Counted from the first letter of the stretch, positions 1 through 6,736 are shown. The stretch: 7,292 nucleotides of DNA from JBJKRW01 sp046704445 (GCA_046704445.1 JBJKRW010000055.1:1-7292); one strand, 5' to 3'. Notes: generated by a model from the letters alone, not told the origin. Made by a program: numbers and translations.

Positions 1-132
1 GAATTTAAACAGATCGACCTTCTAAAAGTAAAAAAATTAATGAAATTTCCTTTTATATTTGACGGACGGAACATCTACAATCCTGCGCTTATGAAAAAAA
101 TGGGATTTAGTTATTTTTCCATAGGCAGATAA
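1..132 (+). CDS. ugd: UDP-glucose 6-dehydrogenase, C-terminal end (partial)
   Basis: Only the last 43 codons are present; the gene begins upstream of the window. Reading from base 1 gives an open frame that ends at TAA (130-132). The visible tail contains FDGRNIYNPALMKKMGF followed by a terminal SIGR. This matches the end of the UDP-glucose/GDP-mannose dehydrogenase C-terminal domain, where DGRN-(I/L)-(Y/F)-(D/N)P and a final Y-x-x-(I/V)GR are strongly conserved. The family oxidises UDP-glucose to UDP-glucuronate in the cytoplasm using two NAD+. The active-site cysteine and NAD-binding domain lie outside the window and cannot be checked. The next gene starts 9 bases downstream and encodes the enzyme that consumes UDP-glucuronate, which supports the UDP-glucose rather than the GDP-mannose branch of the family. 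An operon with the next two genes is inferred. Confidence 0.88.
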   Translation, partial: EFKQIDLLKVKKLMKFPFIFDGRNIYNPALMKKMGFSYFSIGR

Positions 133-141
133 TTAAAGCGT

Positions 142-1089
142 ATGCATATTTTAATTACGGGGGGAGCGGGCTTCATCGGATCAAATCTTACCGAATTTTT
201 TCTCCGAGAACGACACGAAGTAGTGGTGATCGACAATCTTCTTACGGGATCTCTGGAAAACATGAAAAACTTCCAAAATAATCCGAAATTTACCTTTATC
301 AAACAGAATATCATTTCCTATGACTTTAAAGAATTCGAACAATCCTATGATCTTGTCTATCATCTTGCTTCCCCCGCTTCGCCGATACAGTATAAAAAAC
401 ATCCCTTTGAGACTCTGAGAGTCAACAGCGAAGGAACGTATAAACTTCTTGAGTTTTGCAGGAAAACAAAAAGCAAAAAATTTATTCTCGCTTCCACATC
501 GGAAATATACGGTGACCCGATGATTCATCCACAGGTTGAATCTTACTGGGGAAACGTCAATCCGGTGGGACCCCGCTCCTGTTATGACGAGGGAAAACGT
601 TATGCGGAAGCAGTCAGTTACAGTTACCTCCGGAAATATGACCTTGACATAAGAATTGCGCGAATTTTCAATACTTACGGCCCGAATATGGAACAGAACG
701 ACGGAAGAGTCGTATCAAATTTCATTATGCAATGCATAACGGACAAGCCGTTGACGGTGTACGGAACCGGAACTCAAACCAGGTCTTTCTGTTATGTATC
801 GGATCTTGTTGCCGGATTATATAAACTGGGCGCCGCTCCCGGTCTTAAAGGAGAAATTATTAATCTCGGGAACCCTGACGAACGTTCAATTCTGGATCTG
901 GCCCGCGTCATTAAGAAAAAAACAAAATCGCCTTCCGATATCACTTTCTGCCCGATTGACAAAGACGATCCGCAACAGCGTCAACCCAATATTTCAAAAG
1001 CAAAGAAACTATTGAACTGGTGGCCTCGTGTAAATCTGGATGCAGGACTCCAGGACACCATCGAATATTTTAAAACCAGATATCTATGA
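142..1089 (+). CDS. uxs: UDP-glucuronate decarboxylase (UDP-xylose synthase), extended SDR family
   Basis: The 315-residue protein is full length for bacterial UXS. The family converts UDP-glucuronate to UDP-xylose with NAD+ recycled through a 4-keto intermediate, in the cytoplasm. The N-terminal Rossmann motif is GGAGFIG (residues 7-13). The UXS-typical block HLASPASPIQY follows at about residues 73-83, then ASTSEIYGDP with the Thr-Ser-Glu triad at 119-121, and PVGPRSCYDEGKR with the catalytic Tyr148 and Lys152. ARIFNTYGPNM, NDGRVVSNFI and RSFCYVSDL (214-222) are also in place. The combination HLASPASP, TSE and PRSCYDEGKR separates UXS from dTDP-glucose dehydratases and UDP-glucose 4-epimerases. 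The start is the first ATG after an in-frame TAA, and no Shine-Dalgarno sequence precedes it. It follows the dehydrogenase by 9 bases, and its TGA overlaps the next ATG (ATGA), so translational coupling is likely. Confidence in family is high; activity on UDP-glucuronate is known for the family, not shown here. Confidence 0.93.
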   Translation: MHILITGGAGFIGSNLTEFFLRERHEVVVIDNLLTGSLENMKNFQNNPKFTFIKQNIISYDFKEFEQSYDLVYHLASPASPIQYKKHPFETLRVNSEGTYKLLEFCRKTKSKKFILASTSEIYGDPMIHPQVESYWGNVNPVGPRSCYDEGKRYAEAVSYSYLRKYDLDIRIARIFNTYGPNMEQNDGRVVSNFIMQCITDKPLTVYGTGTQTRSFCYVSDLVAGLYKLGAAPGLKGEIINLGNPDERSILDLARVIKKKTKSPSDITFCPIDKDDPQQRQPNISKAKKLLNWWPRVNLDAGLQDTIEYFKTRYL

Positions 1090-2192
1090 AACAGGCGCTC
1101 ATCATCCTTCCGACCTATAACGAAGAAGGCAGTATTGAACAACTGGTTAACCATATCTTTTCACAGCAATCACATACGGATTTGTGGGAAATACATACGC
1201 TTATTGTAGACAGCCGGTCAACCGACCGGACCGCGTCAATCGTAAAACGGCTCAAAAAAAAATATTCTCGACTCCATATCCTTGAAACAAAAAAAGAGGG
1301 GCTCGGAAAAGCATATATCAACGGATTTACCTGGGGACTGGACCACCTCAATCCCTATATCATGTTTGAAATGGACGCCGACTATTCCCATAATCCGGAA
1401 GATCTCACGAAATTTCTGAAAAAAATAGAGGAAGGCGCGGATATGGTAGTGGGATCAAGATATATGAAGGGCGGATCAATTCCTTCCGACTGGGGCATAC
1501 ACAGAAAAATATTTTCAGTCGGCGCCAACTTGTTTATAAAATTCGGTTTCATGAAGCCGAATATCACCGAATGGACAAACGGCTATCGGGCAATCAAGAC
1601 CTGGCTCGTCAAAGCTGCTTTCAATCATATCAAAAACTACTCAGGATACGTATTTCAGGTAGCATTTCTTGATTATGCGCTCAAACACAAGGCTCGAATC
1701 TCGGAAATCCCCATACAGTTTAAAGACAGAAAATCAGGAGTCTCCAAGATTAACTCCGCGCAATATATAACCCATACCGTATGGTATGTATTCAATCATT
1801 CTCCTTTTATCAAATTCGTCATTGTCGGTCTTATCGGGTTTGCGATTGACTTCGGCATTTCATATGCGTTGATTGAAAAAGCAAAAGCTCTGGTCTGGGC
1901 AGCTACTCTGGCCAGTACCGAAACCGCCATCGTCTCGAATTTCCTTTTGAATAATTTCTGGAGCTTCAGTCACAAAAAAATCGCACATTCAAAAAAAAGC
2001 TATGCATGGAATTTCTTTAAATTTAATCTGGTTTCATCCGGATCCATTCTGATACAAACGATTGGAATACAGCTTCTGGTCAATGTCTTCGGACGAAAAC
2101 ACTGGTATGTGTATAAGGCATTTGTCATTATGTTCCTGATTATTCCCTATTCGTATATCCTGTACAACAAGGTTATCTGGAAAGATAAATGA
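1086..2192 (+). CDS. GT2 glycosyltransferase (DPM1/polyprenyl-phosphate type) fused to GtrA-like membrane domain
   Basis: The 368-residue protein has two parts. Residues 1-225 form a GT-A family 2 domain of the dolichol/polyprenyl-phosphate mannose synthase type. It shows LPTYNE (8-13), a VDSRSTDRT nucleotide-binding segment (41-49), KKEGLGKAYINGF (69-81), the metal-binding DAD (97-99) followed by YSHNPED, GSRY (123-126), TNGYRA (164-169) and EIPIQFKDR...GVSKI (207-222). From about residue 243 (KFVIVGLIGFAIDF) to the end is a GtrA-like domain with about four hydrophobic helices. Enzymes of this architecture usually transfer a sugar from a nucleotide donor to a polyprenyl phosphate, and the GtrA part anchors the enzyme or helps flip the product. 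Sugar identity cannot be read from sequence; xylose or glucuronate is only suggested by the upstream genes. Two conserved spots differ: VDS replaces the usual VDD, and Glu162 sits where DxT(S/N)G(F/Y)R normally has Asp. The start overlaps the uxs stop by four bases. Confidence 0.9.
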   Translation: MKQALIILPTYNEEGSIEQLVNHIFSQQSHTDLWEIHTLIVDSRSTDRTASIVKRLKKKYSRLHILETKKEGLGKAYINGFTWGLDHLNPYIMFEMDADYSHNPEDLTKFLKKIEEGADMVVGSRYMKGGSIPSDWGIHRKIFSVGANLFIKFGFMKPNITEWTNGYRAIKTWLVKAAFNHIKNYSGYVFQVAFLDYALKHKARISEIPIQFKDRKSGVSKINSAQYITHTVWYVFNHSPFIKFVIVGLIGFAIDFGISYALIEKAKALVWAATLASTETAIVSNFLLNNFWSFSHKKIAHSKKSYAWNFFKFNLVSSGSILIQTIGIQLLVNVFGRKHWYVYKAFVIMFLIIPYSYILYNKVIWKDK

Positions 2193-2224
2193 ACGAGTTT
2201 TTTCTCCATTCATTCGGTTTTTTT
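2188..2224 (+). terminator. Weak hairpin plus T-run at convergent gene ends
   Basis: AATGAACGAG (2188-2197) can pair with CTCCATTCATT (2204-2214) around a six-T loop, with a small interruption in the stem. Three bases later comes a run of seven T (2218-2224). The stem contains the TGA stop of the glycosyltransferase, and its right arm includes the end of the stop codon of the convergent PEGA gene. On the minus strand the stem is followed only by an interrupted T stretch, so termination would be better in the plus direction. The stem is AT-rich and modest, so this is a plausible rather than certain intrinsic terminator. Confidence 0.45.
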
Positions 2225-3103
2225 CGTTGCGTATTCCGAAGATACCCAACCCGTATCAAATGAGCCGGAAACCAAATCTTTTTCATCACCGTTGAATTTG
2301 ATTTCATACCAACCGTCCTGCGAATCTACATATTCATACGTCCCGCCCGTTTTAATTTTCGCTTCTTCGCTTGCGTCTATTGAAGCATCGGCACGCACGC
2401 GCAACCAACCCTGAGGATTGTCGTTTATTGATACAACGGTTTTGCCGGACAATGCGGCGCTCTGTGTCGCAGTCTGATCAAGGGTCGGCGTCGGACTAAG
2501 TTGAGCTTGTTCTGTCTGATTGATCGCCAATTTAAACGAAGCGTTAACCACATATCCCGTATCCACGTTTATCTTCTGCGTTCTTCTGAAAAAACCCGGC
2601 ATGTAAACCGAAAGCTCGTGATCACCCTGCGGAACATCCTGCATAATAAGCGGAGCAACTCCTTTTTCGTCGTTGTCAAGAGTAACGATTGCCCCCTGAG
2701 GGTCCGTATTCACGTCAATTTCACCGTATCCCCCGCTTTTAGGAGAAGTTTTCATTCTGGTAGTCGTAAAAATCTCGCCTGCGGAATTAATGTCCGAAGT
2801 ACCCAATTCTCTGTTTACATAGGTTAATGCATTTTGGTACACCTGAATTTTCCCGTTCCAGGAAGCGGTTTCAGTGGCGCTCCCTTCGGGAATCAATTTG
2901 AGAATATATTCTCCTGTTTTGTAATTATTTTCAAACGGGGTTTTGCCGATCGCCACATTGTCAATAAAAATACTCGCGGGAGGCGATGACAGAATCTTCA
3001 GTTTCCCGATTTCATTCTGTTTGTCAAATATGAAAAATTTGACGGTCACGAAAATGACAAACCCCAAAACCAAAATAAACAGTAATGCGAGCTTTGCTTT
3101 CAT
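2210..3103 (-). CDS. Membrane-anchored protein with two PEGA domains and a C-terminal SH3-like domain
   Basis: The protein has 297 residues. Residues 5-26 form one hydrophobic helix after a short basic start (MKAK), fitting an N-terminal membrane anchor with the rest outside. There is no lipobox, and the whole protein lacks cysteine. PEGA domain 1 spans about residues 34-96, with the core LKILSSPPASIFIDN (35-49) and GKTPF. PEGA domain 2 spans about 127-192, with EIDVNTDPQGAIVTLDN (128-144), the APL and VPQG(D/E)H turns, and a final PGFFRR strand. A Gln/Ser/Thr/Pro-rich linker (about 196-220, including SPTPT) leads to an SH3-like module (about 221-293), recognisable from GWLRVRADAS...DGWYEIKF...GWVSSEYA. 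PEGA domains are small surface-associated beta modules of unknown precise role. Bacterial SH3 domains often bind peptidoglycan or other cell-wall partners, so a cell-envelope role is inferred. It is probably transcribed from its own promoter just upstream. Confidence 0.85.
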   Translation of the reverse strand: MKAKLALLFILVLGFVIFVTVKFFIFDKQNEIGKLKILSSPPASIFIDNVAIGKTPFENNYKTGEYILKLIPEGSATETASWNGKIQVYQNALTYVNRELGTSDINSAGEIFTTTRMKTSPKSGGYGEIDVNTDPQGAIVTLDNDEKGVAPLIMQDVPQGDHELSVYMPGFFRRTQKINVDTGYVVNASFKLAINQTEQAQLSPTPTLDQTATQSAALSGKTVVSINDNPQGWLRVRADASIDASEEAKIKTGGTYEYVDSQDGWYEIKFNGDEKDLVSGSFDTGWVSSEYATKKTE

Positions 3104-3110
3104 AGAATAT

Positions 3111-3139
3111 ATTATATACCCTGCGCTTTTTTCTGTTGG
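3111..3139 (-). promoter_or_regulatory. Candidate promoter of the PEGA/SH3 gene, near-leaderless
   Basis: On the minus strand a perfect TATAAT (-10, at 3116-3111) lies 17 bases from CCAACA (3139-3134), a weak -35 match. The -10 ends only seven bases before the ATG at 3103, so transcription would start at or within a base or two of the start codon. No Shine-Dalgarno sequence is present. This agrees with a leaderless or near-leaderless message. AT-rich sequence makes chance -10 matches common. Confidence 0.45.
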
Positions 3140-3169
3140 GATGTTTTTGACAATTCCATACGAAAAACG

Positions 3170-4078
3170 TCATCCGGTTTTTTGTACGGGCCTAAAAAAC
3201 AGTGACCCTGCCTCCGACAGCAACATTCCCGCAACAATAAGCAGTCCGCCGAATCCCTGCCACAGTTTAAATTTTTCGTTTCCGGCAGTCCATGCAAAAA
3301 GAGCGCCGAATATAGGTTCTGCCGCAAGAAAAATAGCAACCGTCACCGCAGACAGAAATTTCTGGGAAACCAGCTGTATGACATAACAGCACAAAGTCGG
3401 CACCAGTGTCAAAAACAAGATTGATATAATTGCCGGGGTTGCGTCTACCCGGAACGAAAGATTCCAGATAAGTCCAATTGCCACACTTATTGTGCCGGTC
3501 GCAAGAAATTGTTGAAAGCTTAAAACGTACGGGTCAATATTTTTCTTGATAAAATGGTCCGCAACCAATATGTGAAGCGCACCCGCCATTGCGGTAATCA
3601 GTGTAAGCATATCCCCGTAATTGATATTCCGCAATCCCCCCGTTAAAAACCAGAGACCGAACAGCGCAATCAGACTCGCGGCGATTTTCAATTTTGAAGG
3701 AATACGTCTGAATAACGCAAAAGAGAATAGCGGAACAAATACGATAAAAAGCCCCGTAATAAAAACGGAGTTCGTAGCGGAAGTATATCGCAATCCCAAT
3801 GTTTGAGGACCGTACAGGAACCATAAAATAATTCCGAGTATCGCGCCCGATTTGAACCGGAAAAAAAGATTCTTCCTTTTCGCGTATAATATCGCACCGA
3901 GAATAACCGATGCAAGTACGAACCGGTAACCGACAAGTATAAAAGGATCAACAAATTTAAGAGTATCTTTAACGACAACGAATGTGGAGCCCCACACAAA
4001 CGTCACAAACAGCAATCCTGCCTTTGCAAACAATGATCTGTTTCCCCGAGCTTTCGCAATGATTCGTTTCATACGCAT
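3170..4078 (-). CDS. EamA-family (drug/metabolite transporter superfamily) permease
   Basis: The protein has 302 residues, the usual size for a ten-helix DMT permease made of two EamA repeats. A basic N-terminal tail (residues 1-14) precedes the first helix, which carries the EamA hallmark FVWGSTFVVVK (W29-G-S-T-F). Repeat 1 ends with YTSATNSVFITGLFIVFVPLF and a following helix; repeat 2 ends with AIFLAAEPIFGALFAW...WQGFGGLLIVAGMLL, the typical last-helix pair of the family. About ten hydrophobic segments are visible. It sits in the cytoplasmic membrane and probably exports or imports small metabolites such as amino acids; the substrate cannot be predicted. The ATG (4078) shares its A with the TGA of the upstream permease gene (TGATG), so the two are probably co-translated. 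A second in-frame ATG two codons later (4072) is also possible. No Shine-Dalgarno motif precedes either. Confidence 0.88.
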   Translation of the reverse strand: MRMKRIIAKARGNRSLFAKAGLLFVTFVWGSTFVVVKDTLKFVDPFILVGYRFVLASVILGAILYAKRKNLFFRFKSGAILGIILWFLYGPQTLGLRYTSATNSVFITGLFIVFVPLFSFALFRRIPSKLKIAASLIALFGLWFLTGGLRNINYGDMLTLITAMAGALHILVADHFIKKNIDPYVLSFQQFLATGTISVAIGLIWNLSFRVDATPAIISILFLTLVPTLCCYVIQLVSQKFLSAVTVAIFLAAEPIFGALFAWTAGNEKFKLWQGFGGLLIVAGMLLSEAGSLFFRPVQKTG

Positions 4079-4947
4079 CAGGTCGCTTTAATCAAAAATA
4101 TACCGATCAGCATGAGAGCCGACGCAAACCAAACATGTTTGGTCAACCTGTCTTTAAAGAAAATATAACTCATAAATAAAATAAAAAATATCTCGGTCTT
4201 TTTGATGACATACGCAAAAGCCAGAGGCCCTTCGGCAAAACCGGTCAACAGCAAAATCCCCATCGCGCTGTAAATAACGCTCGCAATAAACAGTTTGACG
4301 AAATGTATCCGAACTTTATGAATCCATGTACGGTCATGCTTCGTCAATAGGGTTCCGAGCAAAATTCCCATACAGATATTTTCCAAAAGAAGAGTTGCGG
4401 CGGCGTTTGTCGGAAACGTATTCGTTACGCCGATTTTATCAAACAGCGCGGAACAGGTTGAAAGAAAAACCGCGACGAGAAAAAGAAATGAACCTTTATG
4501 GCCGAATAACAATCCGAAAGGTTTAAGAATATGTTCTTTAGCCTGTTCGATATTAAGCGTATAGGTCCCCGCGGCAATACACAATATTCCCGCCAATGCG
4601 ATAGGGCGGATATGTTCGGATAAAAAAATAAGCGCGAGCACATAAGCGAACAAAGGACCGATAGAGCTGAGCGGGTAAATGCGCGACAGATCGTGGTTTT
4701 TAATGACGTCAAGGCTTATATTTTTTGCAAACACAAAAAATAGAGCCGAACCCAACGCGCCAAAAAAAAACATTCCGTTGACCTTCGGCATGCCGTCTTT
4801 AAACGCTACGACAAACAGTAACGGGATAGACAGACTAAAAAGAGACCAAGAGAGCAACAAGGGAGATACATTTTTCAAAACCCGTTTGTTGATGATAACG
4901 GAAACGGCGCTGAGAGTTGCGGCGGATAACGAATACCAAAACCACAT
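4078..4947 (-). CDS. EamA-like DMT-superfamily permease, second subtype
   Basis: This 289-residue protein is almost entirely hydrophobic, with about ten helices in two repeats. The first repeat begins directly at the N-terminus (MWFWYSLSAATLSAVSVIINKRVL). It carries LSRIYPLSSIGPLFA (87-101) and LSEHIRPIALAGI (109-121), where Glu111 corresponds to the common (G/S)E(R/H/P) of EamA helix 9/10 pairs. In the second repeat, near residues 236-270, the matching region reads FAYVIKKTEIFFILFMSYIFFKDRL, with FKDRL in place of GERL. It is only distantly similar to the neighbouring permease, so the two belong to different DMT subgroups rather than being a recent duplication. Being first in the minus-strand group, it overlaps the next gene by one base. 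A candidate promoter lies immediately upstream. The substrate is unknown. Confidence 0.85.
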   Translation of the reverse strand: MWFWYSLSAATLSAVSVIINKRVLKNVSPLLLSWSLFSLSIPLLFVVAFKDGMPKVNGMFFFGALGSALFFVFAKNISLDVIKNHDLSRIYPLSSIGPLFAYVLALIFLSEHIRPIALAGILCIAAGTYTLNIEQAKEHILKPFGLLFGHKGSFLFLVAVFLSTCSALFDKIGVTNTFPTNAAATLLLENICMGILLGTLLTKHDRTWIHKVRIHFVKLFIASVIYSAMGILLLTGFAEGPLAFAYVIKKTEIFFILFMSYIFFKDRLTKHVWFASALMLIGIFLIKAT

Positions 4948-4955
4948 ATTCTGTC

Positions 4956-4984
4956 ATTGTATACCGAGCGTCGATTTCCCGCAA
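4956..4984 (-). promoter_or_regulatory. Candidate promoter of the transporter pair
   Basis: On the minus strand TTGCGG (4984-4979; shares TTG with the consensus -35) is separated by 17 bases from TACAAT (4961-4956; five of six -10 bases). The -10 ends eight bases before the ATG at 4947, so the message would have almost no leader. No Shine-Dalgarno motif is present. It faces away from argS within the 93-base divergent region 4948-5040. Confidence 0.4.
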
Positions 4985-5020
4985 CCGCTTCAAGAACTCG
5001 GACGGAAACGGTCCTGGTTT

Positions 5021-5031
5021 TATGATATGAT
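5021..5031 (+). promoter_or_regulatory. Candidate -10 element(s) of argS
   Basis: TATGAT occurs twice in overlapping copies (5021-5026 and 5026-5031), each with five of six bases of the -10 consensus. No convincing -35 hexamer is seen at 16-18 bases upstream. Start sites 6-8 bases downstream would leave a leader of only a few bases before the ATG at 5041. An AGAGG (5034-5038) lies just two bases from that ATG, too close for a normal Shine-Dalgarno contact. Confidence 0.33.
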
Positions 5032-5040
5032 ATAGAGGCT

Positions 5041-6723
5041 ATGGAAGACCATCTTATTCGCTACCTACACGAATCCGTAAAAGCTCTTCGGGTCAATCCT
5101 CAAGAAATTCCTCTGGATCATCCCGCCAACGAAAAATTCGGAGACTTTTCAAGCAGCGTTGCGCTTAAACTCGCAAAACAGATCAAGAAACCTCCCATGG
5201 AGATCGCCGAAACCCTGAAAAATAATTTCCCGAAAAACGACCTCGTAGAAAGAATAGACATTATAAAGCCGGGATTCCTTAATTTTTGGATTTCCCGCGC
5301 TAAACAAACCGATACGGTATCAAGATTTTCCCGTAATGAATTCGCGTTTCCCGATTTTCACATGGGTCCTCAAAAAAAAGTAATGGTTGAATATGCGCAT
5401 CCGAATACTCTCAAACTTTTCCATATCGGACATTTAAGGAACATTTCCACCGGAGAATCAGTGGTGCGGATTCTCGAGGCGGTCGGAAATACGGCAATCC
5501 GCGTCAATTACCAGGGAGATGTGGGTTTGCATATTGCCAAATGTCTCTATATGGTCAAACGAAACAAAGCGCATATACGGAAATTAAAAACCATACAGGA
5601 CAGAACCGAATTCATAGGAAAAATGTACAGCGCGGGAACAAGAGCATATGAAGACGACGAAGAAGCAAAGCGTGAAATCATAGAGATCAACCGCCAAATA
5701 TACGAGAAAGATCCCGCAATAATGTCTTTGTGGAAAGAAACACGCGCTTGGAGTCTGGAATATTTCAACGGGGTATATAAACGTGTCGATACGTTTTTCC
5801 GGCGATTCTTTTTCGAAAGCGAGTTGCCCGAGAGAGGAAAGGAAATCGTCATGAAAGCGCTGCATGACGGCATTCTGGAAAAAAGCAAGGGAGCAATCGT
5901 ATTCAACGGCTCAAAATACGGATTGGATACAAGGGTTTTTGTCAACTCACTCGGATTCCCTACATATGAAGGAAAAGAACTCGCACTTGCGGAAAAAGAG
6001 ATGTCCGAATTCGGAAATCTGGACAAATGCATCCATGTGGTTACGCCGGAACAAAAAAGTTTTTTCAAAGTAACCTTTAAAGTGGAAGAAATCATTAATC
6101 CGGATAAGTTCAAAGACAAACAACATCACCTCGTGTACGAATGGGTCAAACTCAAACACGGCAAAATGTCTTCACGGCAGGGAAATATAATCGAGGCAAA
6201 CTGGCTTCTTGATGAAACAAAGAAAAAAATAAAGGACAAATACGAAAATACCTCAGAAATTCCCGAGGCTCTTGCGGTCGCCGCAGTCAAATACGCGTTT
6301 CTTAAAAACAGTACGCAGAACCAGATTGCTTTTGACATCGAAGAATCAATTTCCATCGAAGGTAATTCGGGCCCATATCTGCTGTATACGTTTGTACGGA
6401 CCAGAAGCATATTGCATAAATCCGGCAAATCCGTACTCGATTCTTTGCCGAAACAGATGTCGCCTGAAGAAATCGCGCTGCTCCGACTGCTTCCGCGTTT
6501 CGAATCCGTGGTACATGAAGCGGCGGTTTCATTCTCCCCGAACCTTATTGCAAATTTTCTCTATGATGTCGCACAGAAATATAATCTGTTTTATCAAAAA
6601 TGCCCTATTCTGAAATCTGAACAACACGTCAAAAATTTCAGACTAGTATTGACCCGCGCCGCAGGAAACGTATTACAAAAAGGGCTTTATTTACTGGGAA
6701 TAAAGACCGTAGAAACAATGTAA
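5041..6723 (+). CDS. argS: Arginyl-tRNA synthetase
   Basis: The 560-residue protein matches the usual 550-600 residues of class I ArgRS, which attaches arginine to tRNA-Arg using ATP in the cytoplasm. Residues 1-100 resemble the ArgRS-specific N-terminal (Add-1) tRNA-binding domain, with EKFGDFSSSVALKLAK (31-46) and KPGFLNFWIS. The catalytic signature is VEYAHPNTLKLFHIGHLRN, with HIGH at 128-131, and the second is HGKMSSRQGN, with KMSSR at 375-379. From about residue 435 the C-terminal DALR anticodon-binding domain begins at GNSGPYLLYTFVRTRS (441-456) and ends with the family-typical GLYLLGIKTVETM. The start is the first ATG after an in-frame TGA at 5023-5025. The HIGH region has Lys-Leu-Phe where many ArgRS have Lys-Pro-Leu, a local variant that leaves the key His, Gly, His intact. 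It is divergent from the transporter genes, and radA follows 89 bases later on the same strand. Confidence 0.97.
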   Translation: MEDHLIRYLHESVKALRVNPQEIPLDHPANEKFGDFSSSVALKLAKQIKKPPMEIAETLKNNFPKNDLVERIDIIKPGFLNFWISRAKQTDTVSRFSRNEFAFPDFHMGPQKKVMVEYAHPNTLKLFHIGHLRNISTGESVVRILEAVGNTAIRVNYQGDVGLHIAKCLYMVKRNKAHIRKLKTIQDRTEFIGKMYSAGTRAYEDDEEAKREIIEINRQIYEKDPAIMSLWKETRAWSLEYFNGVYKRVDTFFRRFFFESELPERGKEIVMKALHDGILEKSKGAIVFNGSKYGLDTRVFVNSLGFPTYEGKELALAEKEMSEFGNLDKCIHVVTPEQKSFFKVTFKVEEIINPDKFKDKQHHLVYEWVKLKHGKMSSRQGNIIEANWLLDETKKKIKDKYENTSEIPEALAVAAVKYAFLKNSTQNQIAFDIEESISIEGNSGPYLLYTFVRTRSILHKSGKSVLDSLPKQMSPEEIALLRLLPRFESVVHEAAVSFSPNLIANFLYDVAQKYNLFYQKCPILKSEQHVKNFRLVLTRAAGNVLQKGLYLLGIKTVETM

Positions 6724-6736
6724 CCGGTCCTTAGGA

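Noticed and set aside
2501..2827. A 108-codon frame antisense to the PEGA gene
   Set aside because: The opposite strand encodes clear PEGA repeats; this frame is rich in Arg, His and Ser and looks like an antisense artefact.
3017..3103. Lipoprotein signal for the PEGA protein
   Set aside because: There is no cysteine anywhere in the protein, so no lipobox is possible; a transmembrane anchor fits better.
3104..3169. Possible terminator between the permease and the PEGA gene
   Set aside because: Only an A-run/T-run pairing around 3160-3185 can be found, without a GC stem, so no terminator is called and readthrough into the PEGA gene remains possible.
2943..3386. A 147-codon plus-strand frame across the PEGA gene start and the permease end
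   Set aside because: It overlaps two well-supported minus-strand genes and the candidate promoter, and its translation has no domain-like pattern.
5547..6119. A 190-codon open frame antisense to argS
   Set aside because: It lies fully inside a well-conserved synthetase gene, has Ser-rich low-complexity sequence and no recognisable motif; it is a shadow of argS codon use.
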